A DNA stretch of 64,000 nucleotides from Petrolisthes cinctipes. Taxonomy: Eukaryota; Arthropoda; Malacostraca; Decapoda; Porcellanidae. Below are positions 36,770 through 50,900 of the stretch, in pieces. The notes beneath the pieces are model-generated. The model saw only the letters and a list, made by a program, of their open reading frames with translations, had not been told where the DNA came from and did no database searches. Both the position numbers and the translations under genes were made by a program. Each line of letters begins with the position of its first letter. The stretch's first letter is position 1. Where the stretch lies: contig JAWQEG010000490.1 in NCBI GenBank assembly GCA_033782935.1, forward strand, positions 2,262,001 to 2,326,000, given 5' to 3'.

Positions 36770-39700
36770 TTAGCATGTTTTTAGCCTATATTTTGAAAAT
36801 ATTCTAGCACTGTGTAGGCATGTACAGATTGCTTCTGGGACCCCAAAATATTGAATTTTCGGGTGTTTTGAGCCTGAATTTGAGATATAAACGGGTACAG
36901 AAGATACATGCAGATATTGACTTTGGGCATCTAAAATATCGATTTTCAGCATGTTTTGGGCCTGTATTTTGAAAATACTCTAACACTGAGTAGGCATGTA
37001 CAGATTGCTTCTGGGACCCCAAAATATTGAATTTTCGGGTGTTTTGAGCCTGAATTTGAGATATAAACGGGTACTGAAGATGCCTGCACATATCGACTTT
37101 TTTGCACCTAAAAGATCGATTTTCAGTATGTTTTGAGCATGTATTTTGAAAATACTCTAACACGGAGTAGGCATGTACAGATCGCTTCTGGGACCCCTAA
37201 ATATCGAATTTTAGGGTGTTTTGGGACTGAATTTGAGATATCGACTTTTTGGCACCTAAAAGATCGATTTTTAGCATGTTTTTAGCCTATATTTTAAAAA
37301 TATTCTAGCACTGTACAGATTGCTTCTGGGACCCCAAAATATTGAATTTTCGGGTGTTTTGAGCCTGAATTTGAGATATAAACGGGTACAGAAGATACAT
37401 GCACATATTGACTTTGGGCACCAAAAATATCGATTTTCAGCATGTTTTGGGCCTGAATTTTGAAAATACTCTAACACGGAGTAGGCATGTACAGATCGCT
37501 TCTGGGACCCCAAAATATCGAATTTTCAGGTGTTTAGGGCCAGAATTTGAGATATAAACGGGTACAGAAGATGCATGCACATATTGACTTTTGGGCACCT
37601 AAAAGTTCGGTTTTCAGTATGTTTTTGGCCTTTATTTTGAAAATACTCTAACACGGAGTAGGCATGTACAGATCGCTTCTGGGACCCCTAAATATCGAAT
37701 TTTCGGGTGTTTTGGGACTGAATTTGAGATATCGACTTTTTGGCACCTAAAAGATCGATTTTTAGCATGTTTTTAGCCTGTATTTTGAAAATATTCTAGC
37801 ACTGAGTAGGCATGTACAGATTGCTTCTGGGACCCCAAAATATTGAATTTTCCGGTGTTTTAAGCCAGAATTTGAGATATAAACGGGTACAGAAGATACA
37901 TGCACATATTAACTTTGGGCACCAAAAATATCGATTTTCAGCATGTTTTGGGCCTGAATTTTGAAAATACTCTAACACGGAGTATGCATGTACAGATCTC
38001 TTCTGGGACCCCAAAATATCGATTTTTCGGGTGTTTAGGGCCAGAATTTGAGATATAAACGGGTACAGAAGATGCATGCACATATCGTCTTTTGGGCACC
38101 TAAAAGATCGATTTTCAGTATGTTTTTGGCCTTTATTTTGAAAATACTCTAACACGGAGTAGGCATGTACAGATACCTTCTGGGACCTCTAAATATCGAA
38201 TTTTCGGGTGTTTTGGGACTGAATTTGAGATATCGATTTTTTGGCACCTAAAATGTCGGTTTTTAGCATGTTTTTTAGCCTATATTTTGAAAATATTCTA
38301 GCACTGTGTAGGCATGTACAGATTGCTTTTCGGACCCCAAAATATTGAATTTTCGGGTGTTTTGAGCCTGAATTTGAGATATAAACGGGTATTGAAGATG
38401 CATGCACATATCGACTTTTGTGCACCTAAAAGATCGATTTTCAGTATGTTTTGAGCATGTATTTTGAAAATACTCTAACACTGAGTAGGCATGTACAGAT
38501 CGCTTCTGGGACCCCTAAATATCGAATTTTCGGGTGTTTTGGGACTGAATTTGAGATATCGACTTTTTGGCACCTAAAAGATCGATTTTTAGCATGTTTT
38601 TAGCCTATATTTTGAAAATATTCTAGCACTGAGTAGGCATGTACAGATTGCTTCTGGGACCCCAAAATATTGAATTTTCGGGTGTTTTGAGCCTGAATTT
38701 GAGATATAAACGGGTACAGAAGATACATGCACATATTGACTTTGGGCACCAAAAATATCGATTTTCAGCATGTTTTGGGCCTGAATTTTGAAAATACTCT
38801 AACACGGAGTAGGCATGTACGGATTGCTTCTGGGACCCCAAAATATTGAATTTTCGGGTGTTTTGAGCCTGAATTTGAGATATAAACGGGTACAGAAGAT
38901 GCATGCACATATCGACTTTTGGGCACCTAAAAGATCGATTTTCAGTATGTTTTTGGCCTTTGTTTTGAAAATACTCTAACACGGAGTAGGCATGTACAGA
39001 TTGCTTCTGGGACCCTAAAATATTGAATTTTCGGGTGTTTTGAGCCTTAATTTGAGATATAAACGGGTACTGAAGATGCATGCACATATCGACTTTTGTG
39101 CACCTAAAAGATCGATTTTCAGTATGTTTTGAGCATGTATTTTGAAAATACTCTAACACGGAGTAGGCATGTACAGATCGCTTCTGGGACCCCTAAATAT
39201 CGAATTTTCGGGTGTTTTGGGACTGAATTTGAGATATCGACTTTTTAGCACCTAAAAGATCGATTTTTAGCATGTTTTTAGCCTATATTTTGAAAATATT
39301 CTAGCACTGAGTAGGCCTATGTACAGATTGCTTCTGGGACCCCAAAATATTGAATTTTCGGGTGTTTTGAGCCTGAATTTGAGATATAAACGGGTACAGA
39401 AGATACATGCACATATTGACTTTGGGCATCTAAAATATCGATTTTCAGCATGTTTTGGGACTGTATTTTGAAAATGCTCTAACTCTGAGTAGGCATGTAC
39501 AGATTGCTTCTGGGACCCCAAAATATTGAATTTTCGGGTGTTTTGAGCCTGAATTTGAGATATAAACGGGTACTGAAGATGCATGCACATATCGACTTTT
39601 GTGCACCTAAAAGATCGATTTTCAGTATGTTTTGAGCATGTATTTTGAAAATACTCTAACAAGGAGTAGGCATGTACAGATCGCTTCTGGGACACCTAAA

Positions 39701-42700
39701 TATCGATTTTTCGGGTGTTTTGCGACTGAATTTGAGATATCGACTTTTTGGCACCTAAAAGATCGATTTTTAGCATGTTTTTAGCCTATATTTTGAAAAT
39801 ATTCTAGCACTGAGTAGGCATGTACAGATTGCTTCTGGGACCCCAAAATATTGAATTTTCGGGTGTTTTGAGCCTGAATTTGAGATATAAACGGGTACAG
39901 AAGATACATGCACATATTAACTTTGGGCACCAAAAATATCGATTTTCAGCATGTTTTGGGCCTGAATTTTGAAAATACTCTAACACGGAGTATGCATGTA
40001 CAGATCGCTTCTGGGACCCCAATATATCGAATTTTCGGGTGTTTAGGGCCAGAATTTGAGATATAAACGGGTACAGAAGATGCATGCACATATCGACTTT
40101 TGAGCACCAAAAATATCGATTTTCAGCATGTTTTGGGCCTGAATTTTGAAAATACTCTAACACGGAGTAGGCATGTACAGATCGCTTCTGGGACCCCAAA
40201 ATATCGAATTTTCGGGTGTTTAGGGCCAGAATTTGAGATATAAACGGGTACAGAAGATGCATGCACATATCGACTTTTGGGCACCTAAAAGATCGATTTT
40301 CAGTATGTTTTTGGCCTGTATTTTGAAAATACTCTAACATGGAGTAAGCATGTACAGATACCTTCTGGGACCTCTAAATATCGAATTTTCGGGTGTTTTG
40401 GGACTGAATTTGAGATATCGATTTTTTGGCACCTAAAATGTCGATTTTTAGCATGTTTTTAGCCTATATTTTGAAAATATTCTAGCACTGTGTAGGCATG
40501 TACAGATTGCTTCTGGGACCCCAAAATATTGAATTTTCGGGCGTTTTGAGCCTGAATTTGAGATATAAACGGGTACAGAAGATACATGCACATATTGACT
40601 TTGGGCATCTAAAATATCGATTTTCAGCATGTTTTGGGCCTGTATTTTGAAAATACTCTAACACTGAGTAGGCATGTACAGATTGCTTCTGGGACCCCAA
40701 AATATTGAATTTTCGGGTGTTTTGAGCCTGAATTTGAGATATAAACGGGTACTGAAGATGCCTGCACATATCGACTTTTGTGCACCTAAAAGATCGATTT
40801 TCAGTATGTTTTGAGCATGTATTTTGAAAATACTCTAACACGGAGTAGGCATGTACAGATCGCTTCTGGGACCCCTAAATATCGAATTTTAGGGTGTTTT
40901 GGGACTGAATTTGAGATATCGACTTTTTGGCACCTAAAAGATCGATTTTTAGCATGTTTTTAGCCTATATTTTAAAAATATTCTAGCACTGTACAGATTG
41001 CTTCTGGGACCCCAAAATATTGAATTTTCGGGTGTTTTGAGCCTGAATTTGAGATATAAACGGGTACAGAAGATACATGCACATATTGACTTTGGGCACC
41101 AAAAATATCGATTTTCAGCATGTTTTGGGCCTGAATTTTGAAAATACTCTAACACGGAGTAGGCATGTACAGATCGCTTCTGGGACCCCAAAATTTCGAA
41201 TTTTCAGGTGTTTAGGGCCAGAATTTGAGATATAAACGGGTACAGAAGATGCATGCACATATTGACTTTTGGGCACCTAAAAGTTCGGTTTTCAGTATGT
41301 TTTTGGCCTTTATTTTGAAAATACTCTAACACGGAGTAGGCATGTACAGATCGCTTCTGGGACCCCTAAATATCGAATTTTCGGGAGTTTTGGGACTGAA
41401 TTTGAGATATCGACTTTTTGGCACCTAAAAGATCGATTTTTAGCATGTTTTTAGCCTGTATTTTGAAAATATTCTAGCACTGAGTAGGCATGTACAGATT
41501 GCTTCTGGGACCCCAAAATATTGAATTTTCCGGTGTTTTAAGCCAGAATTTGAGATATAAACGGGTACAGAAGATACATGCACATATTAACTTTGGGCAC
41601 CAAAAATATCGATTTTCAGCATGTTTTGGGCCTGAATTTTGAAAATACTCTAACACGGAGTATGCATGTACAGATCGCTTCTGGGACCCCAAAATATCGA
41701 TTTTTCGGGTGTTTAGGGCCAGAATTTGAGATATAAACGGGTACAGAAGATGCATGCACATATCGTCTTTTGGGCACCTAAAAGATCGATTTTCAGTATG
41801 TTTTTGGCCTTTATTTTGAAAATACTCTAACACGGAGTAGGCATGTACAGATACCTTCTGGGACCTCTAAATATCGAATTTTCGGGTGTTTTGGGACTGA
41901 ATTTGAGATATCGATTTTTTGGCACCTTAAATGTCGGTTTTTAGCATGTTTTTTAGCCTATATTTTGAAAATATTCTAGCACTGTGTAGGCATGTACAGA
42001 TTGCTTTTCGGACCCCAAAATATTGAATTTTCGGGTGTTTTGAGCCTGAATTTGAGATATAAACGGGTATTGAAGATGCATGCACATATCGACTTTTGTG
42101 CACCTAAAAGATCGATTTTCAGTATGTTTTGAGCATGTATTTTGAAAATACTCTAACACTGAGTAGGCATGTACAGATCGCTTCTGGGACCCCTAAATAT
42201 CGAATTTTCGGGTGTTTTGGGACTGAATTTGAGATATCGACTTTTTGGCACCTAAAAGATCGATTTTTAGCATGTTTTTAGCCTATATTTTGAAAATATT
42301 CTAGCACTGAGTAGGCATGTACAGATTGCTTCTGGGACCCCAAAATATTGAATTTTCGGGTGTTTTGAGCCTGAATTTGAGATATAAACGGGTACAGAAG
42401 ATACATGCACATATTGACTTTGGGCACCAAAAATATCGATTTTCAGCATGTTTTGGGCCTGAATTTTGAAAATACTCTAACACGGAGTAGGCATGTACGG
42501 ATTGCTTCTGGGACCCCAAAATATTGAATTTTCGGGTGTTTTGAGCCTGAATTTGAGATATAAACGGGTACAGAAGATGCATGCACATATCGACTTTTGG
42601 GCACCTAAAAGATCGATTTTCAGTATGTTTTTGGCCTTTATTTTGAAAATACTCTAACACGGAGTAGGCATGTACAGATTGCTTCTGGGACCCTAAAATA

Positions 42701-44003
42701 TTGAATTTTCGGGTGTTTTGAGCCTTAATTTGAGATATAAACGGGTACTGAAGATGCATGCACATATCGACTTTTGTGCACCTAAAAGATCGATTTTCAG
42801 TATGTTTTGAGCATGTATTTTGAAAATACTCTAACACGGAGTAGGCATGTACAGATCGCTTCTGGGACCCCTAAATATCGAATTTTCGGGTGTTTTGGGA
42901 CTGAATTTGAGATATCGACTTTTTAGCACCTAAAAGATCGATTTTTAGCATGTTTTTAGCCTATATTTTGAAAATATTCTAGCACTGAGTAGGCATGTAC
43001 AGATTGCTTCTGGGACCCCAAAATATTGAATTTTCGGGTGTTTTGAGCCTGAATTTGAGATATAAACGGGTACAGAAGATACATGCACATATTGACTTTG
43101 GGCATCTAAAATATCGATTTTCAGCATGTTTTGGGACTGTATTTTGAAAATGCTCTAACTCTGAGTAGGCATGTACGGATTGCTTCTGGGACCCCAAAAT
43201 ATTGAATTTTCGTTTTTTTTGAGCCTGAATTTGAGATATAAACGGGTACTGAAGATGCATGCACATATCGACTTTTGTGCACCTAAAAGATCGATTTTCA
43301 GTATGTTTTGAGCATGTATTTTGAAAATACTCTAACACGGAGTAGGCATGTACAGATCGCTTCTGGGACCCATAAATATCGATTTTTCGGGTGTTTTGGG
43401 ACTGAATTTGAGATATCGACTTTTTGGCACCTAAAAGATCGATTTTTAGCATATTTTTAGCCTATATTTTGAAAATATTCTAGCACTGAGTAGGCATGTA
43501 CAGATTGCTTCTGGGACCCCAAAATATTGAATTTTCGGGTGTTTTGAGCCTGAATTTGAGATATAAACGGGTACAGAAGATACATGCACATATTAACTTT
43601 GGGCACCAAAAATATCGATTTTCAGCATTTTTTGGGCCTGAATTTTGAAAATACTCTAACACGGAGTATGCATGTACAGATCGCTTCTGGGACCCCAAAA
43701 TATCGAATTTTCGGGTGTTTCGGGCCAGAATTTGAGATATAAACGGGTACAGAAGATGCATGCACATATCGACTTTTGAGCACCAAAAATATCGATTTTC
43801 AGCATGTTTTGGGCCTGAATTTTGAAAATACTCTAACACGGAGTAGGCATGTACAGATCGCTTCTGGGACCCCAAAATATCGAATTTTCGTGTTTTTAGG
43901 GCCAGAATTTGAGATATAAACGGGTACAGAAGATGCATGCACATATCGACTTTTGGGCACCTAAAAGATCGATTTTCAGTATGTTTTTGGCCTTTATTTT
44001 GAA
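36770..44003 (+). repeat. 3678-bp higher-order repeat of about 22 monomers, two tandem copies
   Basis: About 36770-40330 recurs at +3678 bp. Paired private markers include GAATTTTAGGGTG (37208 and 40886), the S-prime junction (37315 and 40993), AAAAGTTCGGTTTTCAG (about 37601 and 41279), GAATTTTCCGGTGTTTTAAG (about 37848 and 41526), TATCGTCTTTTGG (38093 and 41761), GCTTTTCGGACC (about 38325 and 42003), GTACGGATTGC (38818 and 42496) and AAAATGCTCTAACTCTGAG (about 39472 and 43148). The offset falls to 3676 after about 39316, because copy 1 has two extra bases in GTAGGCCTATGTACAG. The copies differ at more sites than the 2506-bp pair, for example GCAGATATTG against GCACATATTG and TTTTTTGCACC against TTTTGTGCACC, so this duplication looks older. 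Confidence 0.88.
39313..39322 (+). repeat. Two-base insertion at a monomer junction
   Basis: GAGTAGGCCTATGTACAG here replaces GAGTAGGCATGTACAG. It is a private insertion in the first copy of the 3678-bp unit and shifts the offset between copies from 3678 to 3676. Confidence 0.78.
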
Positions 44004-47000
44004 AATACTCTAACACGGAGTAGGCATGTACAGATACCTTCTGGGACCTCTAAATATCGAATTTTCGGGTGTTTTGTGACTGAATTTGAGATATCGATTT
44101 TTTGGCACCTAAAATGTCGGTTTTTAGCATGTTTTTTAGCCTATATTTTGAAAATATTCTAGCACTGTGTAGGCATGTACAGATTGCTTTTGGGACCCCA
44201 AAATATTGAATTTTCGGTGGTTTTGAGCCTGAATTTGAGATATAAACGGGTACAGAAGATGCATGCACATATCGACTTTTGTGCACCTAAAAGATCGATT
44301 TTCAGTATGTTTTGAGCATGTATTTTGAAAATACTCTAACACTGAGTAGGCATGTACAGATCGCTTCTGGGACCCATAAATATCGAATTTTCGGGTGTTT
44401 TGGGACTGAATTTGAGATATCGACTTTTTGGCACCTAAAAGATCGATTTTTAGCATGTTTTTAGCCTATATTTTGAAAATATTCTAGCACTGTACAGATT
44501 GCTTCTGGGACCCCAAAATATTGAATTTTCGGGTGTTTTGAGCCTGAATTTGAGATATAAAAGGGTACAGAAGATACATGCACATATTGACTTTGGGCAC
44601 CAAAAATATCGATTTTCAGCATGTTTTGGGCCTGAATTTTGAAAATACTCTAACACGGAGTAGGCATGTACAAATCGCTTCTGGGACCCCAAAATATCGA
44701 ATTTTAGGGTGTTTAGGGCCAGAATTTGAGATATAAACGGGTACAGAAGATGCATGCACATATCGACTTTTGGGCACCTAAAAGATCGATTTTCAGTATG
44801 TTTTTGGCCTTTATTTTGAAAATACTCTAACACGGAGTAGGCATGTACAGATTGCTTCTGGGACCCCAAAATATTGAATTTTCGGGTGTTTTGAGCCTGA
44901 ATTTGAGATATAAACGGGTACTGAAGATGCATGCACATATCGACTTTTGAGCACCTAAAAGATCGATTTTCAGTATGTTTTGAGCATGTATTTTGAAAAT
45001 ACTCTAACACGGAGTAGGCATGTACAGATCGCTTCTGGGACCCCTAAATATCGAATTTTCGGGTGTTTTGGGACTGAATTTGAGATATCGACTTTTTAGC
45101 ACCTAAAAGATCGATTTTTAGCATGTTTTTAGCCTATATTTTGAAAATATTCTAGCACTGAGTAGGCATGTACAGATTGCTTCAGGGACCCCAAAATATT
45201 GAATTTTCGGGTGTTTTGAGCTTGAATTTGAGATATAAACGGGTACAGAAGATACATGCACATATTGACTTTGGGCACCAAAAATATCGATTTTCAGCAT
45301 GTTTTGGGCCTGAATTTTGATAATACTCTAACACGGAGTAGGCATGTACAGATTGCTTCTGGGACCCCAAAATATTGAATTTTCGGGTGTTTTGAGCCTG
45401 AATTTGAGATATAAACGGGTACTGAAGATGCATGCACATATCGACTTTTGTGCACCTAAAAGATCGATTTTCAGTATGTTTTGAGCATGTATTTTGAAAA
45501 TACTCTAACACGGAGTAGGCATGTACAGATCGCTTTTGGGACCCCTAAATATCGAATTTTCGGGTGTTTTGGGACTGAATTTGAGATATCGACTTTTTGG
45601 TATCTAAAAGATCGATTTTTAGCATGTTTTTAGCCTATATTTTTGAAAATATTCTAGCACTGAGTAGGCATGTACAGATTGCTTCTGGGACCCCAAAATA
45701 TTGAATTTTCGGGTGTTTTGAGCCTGAATTTGAGATATAAACGGGTACAGAAGATACATGCACATATTGACTTTGGGCACCAAAAATATCGATTTTCAGC
45801 ATGGTTTGGGCCTGAATTTTGAAAATACTCTAACACGGAGTAGGCATGTACAAATCGCTTCTGGGACCCCAAAATATCGAATTTTCGGGTGTTTAGGGCC
45901 AGAATTTGAGATATAAACGGGTACAGAAGATGCATGCACATATCGACTTTTGGGCACCTAAAAGATCGATTTTCAGTATGTTTTTGGCCTGTATTTTGAA
46001 AATACTCTAACACGGAGTAGGCATGTACAGATACCTTCTGGAACCTCTAAATATCGAATTTTCGGGTGTTTTGTGACTGAATTTGAGATATCGATTTTTT
46101 GGCACCTAAAATGTCGATTTTTAGCATGTTTTTTAGCCTATATTTTTAAAATATTCTAGCACTGTGTAGGCATGTACAGATTGCTTCTGGGACCCCAAAA
46201 TATTGAATTTTTGGGTGTTTTGAGCCTGAATTTGAGATATAAACGGGTATTGAAGATGCATGCACATATCGACTTTTGGGCACCTAAAAGATCGATTTTC
46301 AGTATGTTTTGAGCATGTATTTTGAAAATACTCTAACACTGAGTAGGCATGTACAGATCGCTTCTGGGACCCCTAAATATCGAATTTTCGGGTGTTTTGG
46401 GACTGAATTTGAGATATCGACTTTTTGGCACCTAAAAGATCGATTTTTAGCATGTTTTTAGCCTATATTTTGAAAATATTCTAGCACTGAGTAGGCATGT
46501 ACAGATTGCTTCTGGGACCCCAAAATATTGAATTTTCGGGTGTTTTGAGCCTGAATTTGAGATATAAACGGATACAGAAGATACATGCACATATTAACTT
46601 TGGGCACCAAAAATATCGATTTTCAGCATGTTTTGGGCCTGAATTTTGAAAATACTCTAACACGGAGTATGCATGTACAGATCGCTTCTGGGACCCCAAA
46701 ATATCGAATTTTCGGGTGTTTAGGGCCAGAATTTGAGATATAAACGGGTACAGAAGATGCATGCACATATCGACTTTTGTGCACCTAAAAGATCGATTTT
46801 CAGTATGTTTTTGGCCTGTATTTTGAAAATACTCTAACACGGAGTAGGCATGTACAGATACCTTCTGGGACCTATAAATATCGAATTTTCGGGTGTTTTG
46901 GGACTGAATTTGAGATATCGATTTTTTGGCACCTAAAATGACGATTTTTAGCATGTTTTTAGCCTATATTTTGAAAATATTCTAGCACTGTGTAGGCATG

Positions 47001-47149
47001 TACATATTGCTTCTGGGACCCCAAAATATTGAATTTTCGGGTGTTTTGAGCCTGAATTTGAGATATAAACGGGTACAGAAGATACATGCACATATTGACT
47101 TTGGGCACCAAAAATATCGATTTTCAGCATGTTTTGGGCCTGTATTTTG

Positions 47150-47950
47150 AAAATACTCTAACACGGAGTAAGCATGTACAGATACCTTCTGGGACCTCTA
47201 AATATCGAATTTTCGGGTGTTTTGGGACTGAATTTGAGATATCGATTTTTTGGCACCTAAAATGTCGATTTTTAGCATGTTTTTAGCCTATATTTTGAAA
47301 ATATTCTAGCACTGTGTAGGCATGTACAGATTGCTTCTGGGACCCCAAAATATTGAATTTTCGGGTGTTTTGAGCCTGAATTTGAGATATAAACGGGTAC
47401 AGAAGATACATGCACATATTGACTTTGGGCATCTAAAATATCGATTTTCAGCATGTTTTGGCCTGTATTTTGAAAATACTCTAACACTAAGTAGGCATGT
47501 ACAGATTGCTTCTGGGACCCCAAAATATTGAATTTTCGGGTGTTTTGAGCCTGAATTTGAGATATAAACGGGTACTGAAGATGCATGCACATATCGACTT
47601 TTGTGCACCTAAAAGATCGATTTTCAGTATGTTTTGAGCATGTATTTTGAAAAAACTCTAACACGGAGTACGCATGTACAGATCGCTTCTGGGACCCCTA
47701 AATATCGAATTTTCGGGTGTTTTGGGACTGAATTTGAGATATCGACTTTTTGGCACGTAAAAGATAGATTTTTAGCATGTTTTTAGCCTATATTTTGAAA
47801 ATATTCTAGCACTGTACAGATTGCTTCTGGGACCCCAAAATATTGAATTTTCGGGTGTTTTGAGCCTGAATTTGAGATATAAACGGGTACAGAAGATACA
47901 TGCACATATTGACTTTGGGCACCAAAAATATCGATTTTCAGCATGTTTTG
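47150..47950 (+). repeat. Dispersed copy A of an 800-bp segment (partner at 56707-57507)
   Basis: Five uncommon variants occur together here and again 9557 bp downstream: GGAGTAAGCATG, GTTTTGGCCTG with one G lost, CACTAAGTAGG, TTTGAAAAAACTC, and GAGTACGCATG followed by CACGTAAAAG. An S-prime junction follows in both (47816 and 57373). Sharing so many private changes in order implies common descent of the segment. Confidence 0.87.
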
Positions 47951-50900
47951 GGCCTGACTTTTGAAAATACTCTAACACGGAGTAGGCATGTACAGATCGC
48001 TTCTGGGACCCCAAAATATCGAATTTTCGGGTGTTTAGGGCCAGAATTTGAGATATAAACGGGTACAGAAGATGCATGCACATATCGACTTTTGGGCTCC
48101 TAAAAGATCGATTTTCAGTATGTTTTTGGCCTGTATTTTGAAAATACTCCAACATGGAGTAGGCATGTACAGATACCTTCTGGGACCTCTAAATATCGAA
48201 TTTTCGGGTGTTTTGGGACTGAATTTGAGATATCGATTTTTTGGCACCTAAAATGTCGTTTTTTAGCATGTTTTTAGCCTATATTTTGAAAATATTCTAG
48301 CACTGTGTAGGCATGTACAGATTGCTTCTGGGACCCCAAAATATTGAATTTGGGTGTTTTGAGCCTGAATTTGAGATATAAACGGGTACAGAAGATACAT
48401 GCACATATTGACTTTGGGCATCTAAAATATCGATTTACAGCATGTTTTGGGCCTGTATTTTGAAAATACTCTAACACTGAGTAGGCATGTACAGATTGCT
48501 TCTGGGACCCCAAAATATTGAATTTTCGGGTGTTTTGAGCCTGAATTTGAGATATAAACGGGTACTGAAGATACATACACATATCGACTTTTGTGCACCT
48601 AAAATATCGATTTTCAGTATGTTTTGAGCATGTATTTTGAAAATACTCTAACACGGAGTAGGCATGTACAGATCGCTTCTGGGACCCCAAAATATCGAAT
48701 TTTCGGGTGTTTAGGGCCAGAATTTGAGATATAAACGGATACAGAAGATGCATGCACATATCGACTTTTGGGCACCTAAAAGATCGATTTTCAGTATGTT
48801 TTTGGGCTGTATTTTGAAAATACTCTAACACGGAGTAGGCATGTACAGATACCTTCTGGGACCTCTAAATATCGAATTTTCGGGTGTTTTGGGACTGAAT
48901 TTGAGATATCGATTTTTTGGCACCTAAAATGTCGATTTTTAGCATGTTTTTAGCCTATATTTTGAAAATATTCTAGCACTGTGTAGGCATGTACAGATTG
49001 CTTCTGGGACCCCAAAATATTAAATTTTCGGGTGTTTTTAACCTGAATTTGAGATATAAACGGGTACTGAAGATGCATGCACATATCGACTTTTGTGCAC
49101 CTAAAAGATCGATTTTTAGTATGTTTTGAGCATGTATTTTGAAAACACTCTAACACGGAGTAGGCATGTACAGATCGCTTCTGGGAACCCTACATATCGA
49201 ATTTTCGGGTGTTTTGGGACTGAATTTGAGATATCGACTTTTTGGCACCTAAAAGATCGATTTTTAGCATGTTTTTAGCCTATATTTTGAAAAAATTCTA
49301 GCACTGAGTAGGCATGTACAGATTGCTTCTGGGACCCCAAAATATTGAATTTTCGGGTGTTTTGAGCCTGAATTTGAGATATAAACGGGTACAGAAGATA
49401 CATGCACATATTGACTTTGGGCACCAAAAATATCGATTTTCAGCATGTTTTGGGCCTGAATTTTGAAAATACTCTAACACGGAGTAGGCATGTACAGATC
49501 GCTTCTGGGACCCCAAAATATCGAATTTTCGGGTGTTTAGGGCCAGAATTTGAGATATAAACGGATACAGAAGATGCATGCACATATCGACTTTTGGGCA
49601 CCTAAAAGATCGATTTTCAGTATGTTTTTGGCCTGTATTTTGAAAATACTCTAACACGAAGTAGGCATGTACAGATACCTTCTGGGACCTCTAAATATCG
49701 AATTTTCGGGTGTTTTGGGACTGAATTTGAGATATCGATTTTTTGGCACCTAAAATGTCGATTTTTAGCATGTTTTTATCCTATATTTTGAAAATATTCT
49801 AGCACTGTGTAGGCATGTACAGATTGCTTCTGGGACCCCAAAATATTGAATTTTCGGGTGTTTTGAGCCTAAATTTGAGATATAAACGGGTACAGAAGAT
49901 ACATGCACATATTGACTTTGGGCATCTAAAATATCGATTTTCAGCATGTTTTGGGCCTGTATTTTGAAAATACTCTAACACGGAGTAGGCATGTACAGAT
50001 TGCTTCTGGAACCCCAAAATATTAAATTTTCGGGTGTTTTGAGCCTGAATTTGAGATATAAACGGGTACTGAAGATGCATGCACATATCGACTTTTGTGC
50101 ACCTAAAAGATCGATTTTTAGTATGTTTTGAGGATGTATTTTGAAAACACTCTAACACGGAGTAGGCATGTACAGATCGCTTCTGGGACCCCTACATATC
50201 GAATTTTCGGGTGTGTTGGGACTGAATTTGAGATATAAACGGATACAGAAGATGCATGCACATATCGACTTTTGGGCACCTAAAAGATCGATTTTCAGTA
50301 TGTTTTTGGCCTGTATTTTGAAAATACTCTAACAAGGAGTAGGCATGTACAGATTGCTTCTGGGACCCCAAAATATTGAATTTTCGGGTGTTTTGAGCCT
50401 GAATTTGAGATATAAACGGGTACTGAAGATGCATGCACATATCGACTTTTGTGCACCTAAAAGATCGATTTTCAGTATGTTTTTGGCCTGTATTTTGAAA
50501 ATACTCTAACATGGAGTAAGCATGTACAGATACCTTCTGGGACCTCTAAATATCGAATTTTCGGGTGTTTTGGGACTGAATTTGAGATATCGATTTTTTG
50601 GCACCTAAAATGTCGATTTTTAGCATGTTTTTAGCCTATATTTTGAAAATATTCTAGCACTGTGTAGGCATGTACAGATTGCTTTTGGGACCCCAAAATA
50701 TTGAATTTTCGGGTGTTTTGAGCCTGAATTTGAGATATAAACGGGTACAGAAGATACATGCACATATTGACTTTGGGCATCTAAAATATCGATTTTCAGC
50801 ATGTTTTGGGCCTGTATTTTGAAAATACTCTAACACTGAGTAGGCATGTACAGATTGCTTCTGGGACCCCAAAATATTGAATTTTCGGGTGTTTTGAGCC

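Noticed and set aside
36770..44003. Block duplications as assembly artefacts
   Set aside because: Copies differ by scattered private substitutions and a 2-bp insertion, so they are not simple doubled contigs. The nearly perfect 501- and 2506-bp pairs remain the ones most worth checking against raw reads.
44492..44500. TGTACA as a regulatory site or attachment core
   Set aside because: The hexamer TGTACA is part of the monomer junction and occurs in nearly every unit, so it carries no site-specific information.
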